This document shows, one piece after another, positions 51,792 to 60,464 of a stretch of 64,000 bases of DNA. The DNA lies in assembly GCF_024171605.1 (NCBI RefSeq), contig NZ_JALKAA010000003.1, positions 434,001 to 498,000 on the forward strand. The letters run 5' to 3'. This DNA is from Pontibacter sp. HSC-36F09 (GTDB taxonomy: Bacteria; Bacteroidota; Bacteroidia; Cytophagales; Hymenobacteraceae). Below the pieces are notes generated by a model. It was given only the letters and a program-made list of their open reading frames with translations. It ran no database searches and had not been told where the DNA came from. Positions within the stretch are counted from its first letter, which is position 1, and each line of letters begins with the position of its first letter. The position numbers and the translations under genes were made by a program.

Positions 51792-54347
51792 ATGAAAAAG
51801 ACCCCGGCAGCAGTTTTACTTGCCCTCTTTATCCTGCTTTACAACACCTCTTATGCGCAGGAAATCAGTAAAAATTTCGACCCCAAGAAGCTCCAGCTGA
51901 GCTATGAAATAGCGGACGGGAAGTACGAGAGCAAGCCGCAAACGCTGGCGGTCCTCACCCTCACCAATGCAGGTGAAACGCCTCTGCCGGCCAGCGGGTG
52001 GACCTTGTATTTCCATTCTTTCCCAACTCTCAAACCCAAAGCAGAAAATGCCCCTGTCAAGGTAGAGCATGTGAACGGTGACCTACGCTACATGGCACCG
52101 ACAGCTGCCTTCAAGGAGTTGGCACCGGGGGCTTCGGTACGTCTGGAGTTTGTTTCAGGCGGGCTGGTGGTGAACGAGTCCAGAACACCACATGGCTTTT
52201 ACCTGGTGTGGGACCATGACAAATCGATAGGACATGCGACTGCGCAGATCAACGTGAAAAAGCCGGACCAGCCTTGGGTAGACTGGCTGCAGGCGAAAGA
52301 TGTCTATGAGCAAAACAAAGTGATCACCGACATCCCCGAGGAGAAGCTAACCAAAGTATTCCCGACGCCGGCCGTTTACCACGAAACCGGAAAGCCCTTT
52401 ACCATGACCGCCGCTATACCTATTGTAACGGATGCTGCTTTCATGCGCGAGGCTACTATGCTGGCAGACCACCTGGGCACTGTCTTCGGAAAGAAGCCGG
52501 TGATCAGTATGCTGGGCACAGGCAAAGCGATCCGCCTGCAGCAGAAAAAAGGGCTGGGGCCGGAAGCCTACGAACTGCAGGTGAGTCCGCAGGAAGTGGT
52601 TATCAACGCCTCCACGCCGGTTGGTGCTTTTTATGGTACCCAATCGCTTAAGACGCTGATCCCGGCGGCAGCACTAACTAAAAAGCAAAGTTCTGTTTCT
52701 CTAACTGGCGTGCGGGTGTCGGATAATCCTCGATTCGGACACAGGGCCTTTATGATGGATGTGGCCAGGAACTTTCAGTCAAAGGAACAGGTGCTGAAGG
52801 TTCTGGATCTGATGGCACTCTACAAACTGAACGTGCTTCATTTTCACCTGAACGATGACGAAGGCTGGCGCCTGGAGATTCCGGGTCTGCCGGAACTGAC
52901 AGCAGTGGGCAGCAGACGCGGCCATACAGTAGACGGGAAGGATCATCTGCAGCCATCGTATGGATCAGGTCCGGAGGCTGACAAAACAAGCGGCAGCGGA
53001 CACTACACCAAAGCCGACTTTATCGAGATTCTGAAGTATGCGACGGAGCGTCACATCAAGGTGATTCCTGAGATCGAAACACCGGGGCATGCCCGGGCAG
53101 CGATCAGATCGATGGATGCCCGTTATGCCCGTCTGATGGAGGAGGTGAAACCTGAAGAAGCAAAACGCTACCTGCTCCGCGACCTGGAAGATAAATCGGT
53201 GTATCGCTCTGTACAGAACTGGAACGATAACGTGATCAATGTAGCGCTGCCTTCTACCTATACCTTCCTCGAAAAGGTGGTAGACGAAATCCTGGCCATG
53301 TACAAGGAAGCTGGTGCCCCGATCCAGACCATCCACATGGGCGGCGACGAAGTGCCGAATGGCGTGTGGGAGAAATCTCCAGCAGTAGACGCTTTGATAG
53401 CGGCAAACCCATCGATAAAGGGTAAATACGATCTTTGGGACTACTTCTTCGGCAAGCTGAACGACTTGCTCAATGCCCGCAACCTATACCTGTCGGGTTG
53501 GGAAGAAATCGGCTTGACAAGGGTAGAGCAGAACGGGAAGAAAGTGTATGTGCCCAACCAGGATTTCAAGGACAAGAACTTTCATGTGGATGTATGGAAC
53601 AACCTGTGGGGCGCAGAGGACCTGGCCTACCGCATGGCCAATGCCGGATACAAGGTGGTGCTCACCAATGCCTCTAACCTATACCTGGATCTGACTTACC
53701 AGAAAGCCTACGAAGAGCCCGGATTGTATTGGGCAGGCTACCTGGATCTGGACAAGCCTTTCTACTTCATTCCGTTCGACTACATGAAGAACCAGAAAGT
53801 GGACACAGACAATAAGCCGATCAATCCCGCAGTAGTGTTTAAAGGAAAAGAACGACTGACCGCCTATGGCCGGACGAACATTGTGGGCCTGCAGGCGCCG
53901 CTTTGGTCCGAGATGATCAAAACCCCGGAGCGACTGGAGTACATGTTGCTGCCCAAACTATTAGGTTTGGCGGAGAGAGCCTGGGCACCCGACCCGGCCT
54001 GGGCAACAGAGCCGGATGCTGCCAAAGCGGAAACTGCTTACAACGAGGCTTGGTCTGCCTTTGTGAATGTACTGGGCAAACGGGAGCTACCGCGTTTGAG
54101 CCATTATGCCGGCGGCTTTCAATACCGCATCCCGACACCAGGGGCTGTCCTAGAAAATGGAAAAGTACTGGCTAATGTGCAGTTGCCTGGCTTTGTCATC
54201 CGCTATACCACAGACGGTTCGGAGCCAACCGAAAAGAGCAAGTTGTATAAGGGCCCGGTCAGCGCAAAAGGGGAGGTGAAGCTGAAAGTGTTTAGTCCCT
54301 CCGGACAATCTGGCCGTGTCGTGACAGTTTCAAATAAGGCGAGTTGA
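51792..54347 (+). CDS. Glycoside hydrolase family 20 beta-N-acetylhexosaminidase
   Basis: An 851-residue exported enzyme (signal ends in TSYAQE). Order: carbohydrate-binding N-terminal domain (about 30-170), GH20 helper domain (PTPAVYH to about 320) and the catalytic barrel with the Asp-Glu pair in HMGGDEVPNG (about 518-519); FHLNDDEGWRLEI and NPAVVFKGKE regions also fit. A C-terminal CHB_HEX_C-like domain contains IRYTTDGSEPT. It removes terminal GlcNAc or GalNAc from chitin oligomers, glycans or peptidoglycan. Confidence 0.96.
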   Translation: MKKTPAAVLLALFILLYNTSYAQEISKNFDPKKLQLSYEIADGKYESKPQTLAVLTLTNAGETPLPASGWTLYFHSFPTLKPKAENAPVKVEHVNGDLRYMAPTAAFKELAPGASVRLEFVSGGLVVNESRTPHGFYLVWDHDKSIGHATAQINVKKPDQPWVDWLQAKDVYEQNKVITDIPEEKLTKVFPTPAVYHETGKPFTMTAAIPIVTDAAFMREATMLADHLGTVFGKKPVISMLGTGKAIRLQQKKGLGPEAYELQVSPQEVVINASTPVGAFYGTQSLKTLIPAAALTKKQSSVSLTGVRVSDNPRFGHRAFMMDVARNFQSKEQVLKVLDLMALYKLNVLHFHLNDDEGWRLEIPGLPELTAVGSRRGHTVDGKDHLQPSYGSGPEADKTSGSGHYTKADFIEILKYATERHIKVIPEIETPGHARAAIRSMDARYARLMEEVKPEEAKRYLLRDLEDKSVYRSVQNWNDNVINVALPSTYTFLEKVVDEILAMYKEAGAPIQTIHMGGDEVPNGVWEKSPAVDALIAANPSIKGKYDLWDYFFGKLNDLLNARNLYLSGWEEIGLTRVEQNGKKVYVPNQDFKDKNFHVDVWNNLWGAEDLAYRMANAGYKVVLTNASNLYLDLTYQKAYEEPGLYWAGYLDLDKPFYFIPFDYMKNQKVDTDNKPINPAVVFKGKERLTAYGRTNIVGLQAPLWSEMIKTPERLEYMLLPKLLGLAERAWAPDPAWATEPDAAKAETAYNEAWSAFVNVLGKRELPRLSHYAGGFQYRIPTPGAVLENGKVLANVQLPGFVIRYTTDGSEPTEKSKLYKGPVSAKGEVKLKVFSPSGQSGRVVTVSNKAS

Positions 54348-54395
54348 GGCGGGTGTAAAAGAGTAGCTGCAGACCTTGGTGCCAGCATAAAAACA

Positions 54396-54427
54396 AAAAG
54401 CCTTTCCGTCAATGGAAAGGCTTTTCT
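54396..54427 (+). terminator. Terminator of the GH20 gene
   Basis: AAAAGCCTTTCC and GGAAAGGCTTTT form a 12-bp stem. It lies about 50 bases after the stop codon. Confidence 0.85.
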
Positions 54428-54516
54428 CATAATTGTGCTTGTACGTACTAAAGAGTATTTATGTGATTAAACTAGTTGGACGAACAGCATAAAGCGGCGG
54501 CAGGACGAATCAGGGA

Positions 54517-54759
54517 TTATTCTGATTCTGCAATAGGCTCTTGCACAGGGAAGTGATTTTTCCGGAGGTTCATCCCATAGGTATAGTTCGTTGACAGGAT
54601 CACGTCATTGCAATCGAAATGTTTGATCACGCCATCTTTCTGCAAGGCTACCACCCAGCATGTGTTCTGATGCATCCCATAGTCGATTAAGAAAATTGCC
54701 TGGCCCGTACCCAAAGGCGTCTCGACCAGAATGGTTGGTTTTAATTGAAGTATAGACAT
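54517..54759 (-). CDS. Hypothetical protein, 80 residues
   Basis: ATG at 54759 gives MSILQLKPTILVETPLGTG; an earlier ATG (54813) adds residues that do not look coding. The protein is soluble, with beta-strand character (GQAIFLIDYG, CWVVALQ, GVIKHFDCNDV) and no known motif. It is flanked by a 30-bp perfect palindrome about 135 bases upstream. Family not recognised. Confidence 0.6.
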   Translation of the reverse strand: MSILQLKPTILVETPLGTGQAIFLIDYGMHQNTCWVVALQKDGVIKHFDCNDVILSTNYTYGMNLRKNHFPVQEPIAESE

Positions 54760-54893
54760 AGTGTGCGTTTCAAATATTATTGACTTTGACTCTTTAACTA
54801 ATAAGCCAAACAATAGTTTAGGACACCTTTATACCTGACTTATTTGTTTTATCGCGCAGCACCTATTTAAGGGCAATGCAGTTGGTTCATTCT

Positions 54894-54923
54894 CGTTGGG
54901 ACAGGTCGCGACCTGTCCCAACG
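54894..54923. repeat. Perfect 30-bp palindrome
   Basis: The half-site CGTTGGGACAGGTCG is followed directly by its exact reverse complement CGACCTGTCCCAACG, without a spacer. It lies in the gap between two minus-strand genes, 50 bases downstream of the unknown lipoprotein gene's stop side and upstream of the 80-residue gene. No T run follows, so it is not an ordinary terminator; it may be a REP-like element or an operator. Confidence 0.9.
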
Positions 54924-54964
54924 CATCGTGACCGGTAATTGACGAATCATACACAAACTAATAA

Positions 54965-55774
54965 TCAGTCAGGATAAGCAATAATATCACACACCTCCTC
55001 ATCGCAAAGCAACTGCCGAAGTTCGGGGTCCTGCAGCACCTGCGTATAATCCATCCATTTGCCGTTGACCTTTAGCTTGCGCTGTATGAGCCGGATGCCG
55101 TGGCTATAGTCGACGTACCAGTTGATGTGTCCGGTATAAAGCGGCTGTATGGGTTTACCATCTGTGCGGTGCCAGCCATAAATGGCCACCCGGTTGGGTC
55201 GTGGGTCCCGGCTCACTTTGCTGCTTATCACGACATCTTTTTTGATGCCGGCAATAAGTCCCTTACGTCCCTGGCGCTGCCCTTCGATCATGAGATGGTG
55301 GTGGTAGAAGGTAAGTGTACTGTCGCGGAGCGCGTAGAGCGGGAGGGGCTCTAGTTTTACGCTGGCTTGCCTGTAAATGGTGTCCACCATTTTGCGGGTA
55401 GGCAGAAAGCAACCCAGGCTGTCAGCCAGTTGCTGTGCGGCCATCGGGGTGAGGGGGATGCGGGCCCAATTGGCGTTGTGCCCGATGCTTACGTAGTCCG
55501 GGCTGGCATAAAAAGTAGCTTCTATCGTTTTGCCCTCGGCGTTTGTAGCGGTGACAGGTATAGCCACAAATTTTTGAAGGAAGTCCGGCATATTGCCGCT
55601 CAGGATCTCCCGCACAGCCAGCGAATCGCGCTGCTGCCAGGTATAGCTGGCGGCTTGCTGGTAAAAGTCTGACCCTGACAGAGCAGCAGCCGGACGGGTT
55701 GGGAGCGTCATTTGCCGCTGGACGGTGCAGGAGAACGTAAACAGCAGGAAGGAAAAGCAAAGGAATCGTTTCAT
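54965..55774 (-). CDS. Hypothetical lipoprotein, 269 residues
   Basis: ATG at 55774 gives a lipoprotein signal (MKRFLCFSFLLFTFSC); upstream codons to 55843 are open but unsuited. I do not recognise the family. Notable segments are YVSIGHNANWARIPLTP, TFYHHHLMIEGQR (a triple His), AIYGWHRTDGKPIQPLYTGH and VDYSHGIRLIQRK; the conserved-looking His/Asp residues suggest an exported hydrolase, but this is inference. Confidence 0.7.
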   Translation of the reverse strand: MKRFLCFSFLLFTFSCTVQRQMTLPTRPAAALSGSDFYQQAASYTWQQRDSLAVREILSGNMPDFLQKFVAIPVTATNAEGKTIEATFYASPDYVSIGHNANWARIPLTPMAAQQLADSLGCFLPTRKMVDTIYRQASVKLEPLPLYALRDSTLTFYHHHLMIEGQRQGRKGLIAGIKKDVVISSKVSRDPRPNRVAIYGWHRTDGKPIQPLYTGHINWYVDYSHGIRLIQRKLKVNGKWMDYTQVLQDPELRQLLCDEEVCDIIAYPD

Positions 55775-56291
55775 CTTTTTGTCGGTCTCCGGGCATGCAA
55801 TGCGGCAGCGCCTGTTGCCGGTGATTATTTCATTAGCCAGCATAGCCGTCGTTTACCCGGATTCAAAGGCTTAAGGTAAAGAAAGATCTGTTGGTCAGGA
55901 AGGGAAGATAGCTTATTTTGATTATTTGTGAGGGAAGGTGCCAGCCCAGTTCATCAGGTATAGGAATTCAGATTGCTCCTGTCGTCGAAATGACAGGGTA
56001 GGGATCGTTTAGAAAAAGGCGTGCTTTTATGCGAAACTTTCTGTAAACAAGCAAGTTAACTATAGTATAGGAACTTAAATGGTTCTATGTTTCACTTATA
56101 ATCAGGATTGCCTATGACACCGAATACTGCACTTGCGCTGCTATTGGTTGGCTCAGTCGCTTATTTCGTTATTGAGTTGATGATCGACTAAAGAGGCCTT
56201 GCACTTTTATTAAATGAGCACCTGATGAGGCGTCCGTTCAGCTGCCTGGCGGTGGTTGAAATAGAACACCCATCTGTCAGGTATAGCCGGG
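55775..56291. other. Intergenic stretch with a possible microprotein
   Basis: About 500 bases with no recognised gene. It holds an AGGTATAG copy near 55955 and another near 56279, and a 25-codon frame at 56114-56191 (listed separately). Confidence 0.5.
56114..56191 (+). CDS. Possible 25-residue single-pass membrane microprotein
   Basis: ATG at 56114 opens a frame for a 25-residue peptide with one hydrophobic stretch (ALALLLVGSVAYFVIELM) bounded by polar ends and a proper stop. It would be a typical size and pattern for a small membrane protein, but there is no family evidence and no clear ribosome-binding site. Confidence 0.3.
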   Translation: MTPNTALALLLVGSVAYFVIELMID

Positions 56292-57095
56292 CTATACTTG
56301 TTCCTGCACAATTCTCCCATACCTGAAAAACACCAGTAACGATACCAAACCCACAACCGCCAGACAGATCCAGGCTGTAGTGATGATCTGCAGGCTTTCG
56401 GCTGCATTCAGTTCGCGGTGTTTCAGGATGATGCCGTAGAGTGCCCAGACACCGACCAGCCCAACCACGGGGTTCGTACGGCTAAAGACCACAAACACCA
56501 CGATCAGGGTAGCTGCGACGATCATGAACGTGGTCCAGAGTCCTTCACTCAGGCCAAAGCCATTCCAGCCCAAACCTACCAAAGCAGAACTGATGTTGGC
56601 GACCGTGGCAATGATGATCCAGCCAAAGTACAAGCTCAGCGGCACCTGCGTAAACCAAATGGAAGCGGCTGAGCGGCTCCTGTCAAATATAGCCAGTCGC
56701 AGGTGGATCAGCAGCAGCGTGACCAATTGTATCAAAATCAGCACCACCGAGAGCAGCAGGCGCTCGTTTACCCAGGCAATGGTCCAGGCACCGGTAGCCA
56801 GGTTGTTAAGCATGAAAAGGAAGCCGAGCCCTTTCAGGTCCGCGTTGGCTTCGTGCAGGGCGGGTTCCTTAAACGCTTTGATGAGGTGGTATATGCAGAA
56901 GGCAGACAGCGCCAAGTATATGATTCCCCAGATGGAAAAAGTGATACCTGCCGGGGTGAAAAGCGCCGGATATTTTGCGGACACTTCGCCGATGGTCTGG
57001 CTATTGAAAAGCTCCAGCTGCGTGAGCTGCGAAGACACCAGGTGCAGCAGGAAAAACACGGTGTTCAGAATGGCAAGTGTCTTGATATTTTTCAT
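56292..57095 (-). CDS. TspO/MBR-like multi-pass membrane protein
   Basis: A 267-residue protein with seven to eight hydrophobic segments. FTPAGITFSIWGIIYLAL is the recognisable signature of tryptophan-rich sensory (TspO-like) proteins, which bind tetrapyrroles in classical examples. This protein is longer than the ~160 residues of TspO, so it is the extended relative found in many bacteria. It ends in QEQV and its stop is close to a GTATAG sequence. Ligand unknown. Confidence 0.78.
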   Translation of the reverse strand: MKNIKTLAILNTVFFLLHLVSSQLTQLELFNSQTIGEVSAKYPALFTPAGITFSIWGIIYLALSAFCIYHLIKAFKEPALHEANADLKGLGFLFMLNNLATGAWTIAWVNERLLLSVVLILIQLVTLLLIHLRLAIFDRSRSAASIWFTQVPLSLYFGWIIIATVANISSALVGLGWNGFGLSEGLWTTFMIVAATLIVVFVVFSRTNPVVGLVGVWALYGIILKHRELNAAESLQIITTAWICLAVVGLVSLLVFFRYGRIVQEQV

Positions 57096-57187
57096 AGTCC
57101 GGAGCGCGTTATTTCGGGATTGTTCTATCTACGCAAAAGAAAAATACTTAACCGGCCTCTACTTGAAATGTTCGCCGGAACCTGTAT

Positions 57188-58045
57188 TTATACCTGCACA
57201 TTCCATGTCACACAGTTGAGTACGCCGCCATCTATGGCCAGTTCGCGCGCAGGTATAGGGATCACTTCATAGTCACTGAAAATGCTTCGTGCCGTCTGCA
57301 GCGCTTCTGCATCTTCGGGTATATCGAATTGTGGGAACAGGATCACCTTACCGATCCAGGCAAAGTTGATGTAGCAGCCAATGGCAGTGTATTCTCCATC
57401 GTCATCCCGCTCCTCAGATAAGACATTGGGAAATTTGACAAGTTGTAGACCAGTTCGCCGCAGCGTCCGCTCGTACCTGGCTTTCCAGCTTTTACTATGC
57501 TTCTCGTAATCTGCCACCAGCAAGGTATGGTCATCCAGGAAGCGTACCATACCATCAGAGTGCCCGGTCATATCATCGGGCTGCTCAGGTATAAGGTATA
57601 GCTCCTCGACTTGCAAAGCATGCTGCAGTTGTGCTATCACATCCTCTTTTGCAAGCTTCTTGTTCTCACTGAAAATCCGCTCTGTTAAGATAACCGCATT
57701 CCCGGAGCGAACGACGTTGCCACCATCTAGCACAAGCGGATGCTGAAGCTTTGAGCCGGCCAAAAGAGACTTAAGCTGTACCTGCGAAGTATCGGTGATC
57801 GTGTGTCGGTACTCATCGTTGTCGCAGTAGGAGGGGTAGTATTTGAATTGCACGAACTTATCCTTCGTCACCTGCACCGGCATATAGTCGCGGCACCAGA
57901 TGTCACTCGTGTTCTCGATAAAGCCATACCCTATACCTGCCCGTTCAAGGGCTTTCTCCAGGTATAGCCAGAATTCATATAGTGCCGGGCGCTCCTTGAT
58001 CAGGTTGCTGAAATAAACGAAGTTGGTGTCGCGGTCGGTGATCAA
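57188..58045 (-). CDS. Agmatine deiminase/peptidylarginine deiminase family enzyme
   Basis: A 285-residue guanidino-modifying hydrolase of the Porphyromonas-type PAD/agmatine deiminase family. Motifs are WCRDYMPV (active-site Asp), VLDGGNVVR, TGHSDGMVRF with catalytic His and Asp, and the nucleophile Cys close to the C-terminus in GGVLNCVTWNV (about 277). It would convert agmatine or peptidyl-arginine to a ureido product and ammonia. No signal peptide, so the agmatine type is more likely. It ends in VQV-TAA within a TTATACCTG copy. Confidence 0.92.
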   Translation of the reverse strand: MITDRDTNFVYFSNLIKERPALYEFWLYLEKALERAGIGYGFIENTSDIWCRDYMPVQVTKDKFVQFKYYPSYCDNDEYRHTITDTSQVQLKSLLAGSKLQHPLVLDGGNVVRSGNAVILTERIFSENKKLAKEDVIAQLQHALQVEELYLIPEQPDDMTGHSDGMVRFLDDHTLLVADYEKHSKSWKARYERTLRRTGLQLVKFPNVLSEERDDDGEYTAIGCYINFAWIGKVILFPQFDIPEDAEALQTARSIFSDYEVIPIPARELAIDGGVLNCVTWNVQV

Positions 58046-58108
58046 GTTCAGATTTCTCCTTTCGTCTAAATGACAGGGTGGGGGATTGGCTTCAATTTAA
58101 GGTATAGC

Positions 58109-58414
58109 TTACAAAATAGAACTGATGATCAGCTGATCGCCGCCTTGCTTGCCGATCTCGTTCAGCTTGATCTTTTCGGTGTCCGGTGCCGGCTGCTCGC
58201 GCAATGCTTTGATGTAAGCTTCGAGTACTTCCTGTGTCTCGAACAGCGCATGTACTTTTTCCTTTCGCTGGCTGAGGGTTTTTACGGCGTCGCTGGTGAG
58301 GCTATAGAGTTTCCAGGCACGGAAGCGCCCGCTGTAGCATTCATAGCCGCCAATGCACACATAAGCATAATAGTCGCGGTCCCAGTCGAAGTCGTGGATA
58401 GATACTTGTGCCAT
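58109..58414 (-). CDS. Hypothetical protein, 101 residues
   Basis: A soluble protein without recognised domain. The N-terminal half is aromatic (FDWDRDYYAYVCIGGYECY, then FRAWKLYSL), the C-terminal half is helical and charged (LFETQEVLEAYIKALREQ). It may be translated from the same transcript as the deiminase, being 63 bases upstream of it. Confidence 0.6.
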   Translation of the reverse strand: MAQVSIHDFDWDRDYYAYVCIGGYECYSGRFRAWKLYSLTSDAVKTLSQRKEKVHALFETQEVLEAYIKALREQPAPDTEKIKLNEIGKQGGDQLIISSIL

Positions 58415-58609
58415 CAGAAAAAAGGATAAAGGTATAGGGCTGCAGATTTGAAATGATGCCTAAGATAAGAAAAATAACAGCAGCTATACAGGCTTGTTTT
58501 GGCATTCTGGTTAAAATACTATATTTGTCAAATACTCGCTGGCTATATCTTTAGGGGCATTTAACATGCTGGTCCTACGCACAGCGGGTATACCTCAAAA
58601 ACCATTCTT

Positions 58610-59287
58610 ATGAAAAATTTTACCTGGCTGCTGGTGGCAGCCCTGGGCCTGACGAGCTGTATGGGCACGAAGAAATACGCGTCGTTTGTGGAGCAACGGG
58701 TGCAGACAGAGCAGGTGGCCCTTCCGCAGCTCGAAGCGCTGGTGGTGAATGCACCGGCCACCGGACAAACGGGCAATCAATTCAAACAGCTGGAGCGCTC
58801 ATTTATACCTGCGCTGGTATACTGGGGCTGGAATTCCACCATCTCCTGCGAGCTCGATCCGGGCAAGGCGGCAACCTCTGTGCGTCGCGGTATTTACCAG
58901 GCAGCAGACAAACTCAACCTGCAGGACAGGCTGGCTGGCAGACAGTTGGTGGTCGATATCCGGCAGACGCCCGGCCAGTTTATGTACGTGAATAAGGGCA
59001 GTGTTATTTTCCTGATCTTTGCGCACATCACATCGGGTGAGGAATCCATCACACCGCGCCCGACTGACCTGGTGCTGCACTACCAACTGCTCGAAAACGG
59101 TACCGTTATAGCCAGTGGGGAGGAACAGCTAAAGAACACGCAGGAGCCGTTGCGCAACCTCTGGAAGTCGTCGAAGAAATTTACCTGGCTATACTTGGAG
59201 CAGTTTGATCAGGAAGCAAGTCGCATGGGGGAGGAGTCGCTGAAGAACATTCTGCTAAAACTGGAGGGCGACATGAGTCGTCTGTAG
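58610..59287 (+). CDS. Hypothetical lipoprotein, 225 residues
   Basis: A lipoprotein (signal MKNFTWLLVAALGLTSC). The mature part has strand-rich segments and a QTPGQFMYVNKGSVIFLIF stretch near 130; no enzymatic motif. In similar bacteria such lipoproteins occur as singletons. It is followed by a bidirectional terminator. Function unknown. Confidence 0.7.
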   Translation: MKNFTWLLVAALGLTSCMGTKKYASFVEQRVQTEQVALPQLEALVVNAPATGQTGNQFKQLERSFIPALVYWGWNSTISCELDPGKAATSVRRGIYQAADKLNLQDRLAGRQLVVDIRQTPGQFMYVNKGSVIFLIFAHITSGEESITPRPTDLVLHYQLLENGTVIASGEEQLKNTQEPLRNLWKSSKKFTWLYLEQFDQEASRMGEESLKNILLKLEGDMSRL

Positions 59288-59320
59288 TCAGCTGGGTTTT
59301 AAAGGCCCGTTGCTATATAT

Positions 59321-59358
59321 AAAAAAATCCCCTCTGATAAGGCAGAGGGGATTTTTTT
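59321..59358. terminator. Bidirectional terminator
   Basis: AAAAAAATCCCCTCTG and CAGAGGGGATTTTTTT form a 16-bp stem. It separates the lipoprotein gene from the convergent PRC/DUF2382 gene. Confidence 0.9.
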
Positions 59359-59369
59359 ATATGATCTGA

Positions 59370-60362
59370 TTATATTCGCGAATCCGTTCGGTCTTCCCGT
59401 TTGGGCGGGTTAGTCGGATCGTCCGGATCGATTGGCCTGTTTGGGGCGTTCGGGTCTACATTCCTTCGACGCGGATCTTTTGGGTCCAGTTTGTCGATGT
59501 CCACCTCCGTATTTCGGACAGTGTCTCGGATAGTCTCGTCGTGCTCCGTTACGTCCTTGCGAAGGTTTATCTCTTCCACCACACGGGCTTCTTTGTTGAT
59601 CACGGCCTCTTCGGCACGCTCCGTCAGGTTGATCTCACCTTCTTTGGCATTTGCCAGATCGGCATCTGTTGCCGGACGATCAACGGGTCTGCGCTCCACA
59701 TCAACGTGCTCTTCGCGTAATTTGATGTGCTCCTCAACAGGACGCTCTACAATGCGGGTCCGAATGTTGGTTGCACCGGTTTCTACTTCCCGCTTCCCAA
59801 CATTCAGATCCTCTTTGATGATCGGAATCGTCTGATCGCCTTCCTGTGTGCCGGTAGGAGTTGGTCTGTTACGATAAAATCTATCTTCGTCGTAGGCAGG
59901 GTCATTGTAGAAATCATTCGTATCGCGGGTGTCCCGGCCTATTACGGCAGCACTGGCGGCAGCTCCAACTGCCCCCATACCTCCGAATACTTTGCGGACA
60001 GACATTTCTGTATCGCGTGTCAGGCTTCCTTTCTCGTAAAGCGGCAGCGCCTGCAGTTGATCAGCTGTGATATTTGGCAGGATCACATCGTCGTCTGAGT
60101 CCTGTAACTCGGCTACCCCGATAGGTATGAGCACATGGCGCGGTTCCAGATCGAGGTAATTGCCTTCCAGGTCGAGCACGATGTAGCGCACCTTGCGGCT
60201 CTGCGGATCAAAGAGGAGTTCTTCCACCTCGCCGATGGTGTTGCCCTGCGGGTCTTTCACAGTCCAGCCTTTGATGTTAGGCTCTCCTTCTGCTATCTGG
60301 AAGTCACTGCCGCCCAATTCCTGCAGGCGGTTTCTATCATTATAATCTTCGTTTGTATTCAT
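59370..60362 (-). CDS. PRC-barrel and DUF2382 (YsnF-type) stress protein
   Basis: A 330-residue soluble protein. The PRC-barrel lies at about 20-100 (GWTVKDPQGNTIGEVEELLFD, VRYIVLDLEGNYLDLE). The DUF2382 domain lies at about 175-285 (TIPIIKEDLNVGKREVETG, VDVERRPVDRP). The C-terminal end is rich in Asp, Pro and Arg and looks disordered. Relatives are general-stress proteins. The next gene upstream on the same strand is OmpA-like; the 100-base gap makes a shared transcript possible. Confidence 0.9.
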   Translation of the reverse strand: MNTNEDYNDRNRLQELGGSDFQIAEGEPNIKGWTVKDPQGNTIGEVEELLFDPQSRKVRYIVLDLEGNYLDLEPRHVLIPIGVAELQDSDDDVILPNITADQLQALPLYEKGSLTRDTEMSVRKVFGGMGAVGAAASAAVIGRDTRDTNDFYNDPAYDEDRFYRNRPTPTGTQEGDQTIPIIKEDLNVGKREVETGATNIRTRIVERPVEEHIKLREEHVDVERRPVDRPATDADLANAKEGEINLTERAEEAVINKEARVVEEINLRKDVTEHDETIRDTVRNTEVDIDKLDPKDPRRRNVDPNAPNRPIDPDDPTNPPKREDRTDSRI

Positions 60363-60464
60363 CGTCGTAATAAGTTAATAGTTAATAAGCTGGCTTGGTA
60401 TTAATAGGTTATACGCGTGTTCCTGGCGCACGAATAATTCTACTTCATGCGGGGCCGCCGATGC

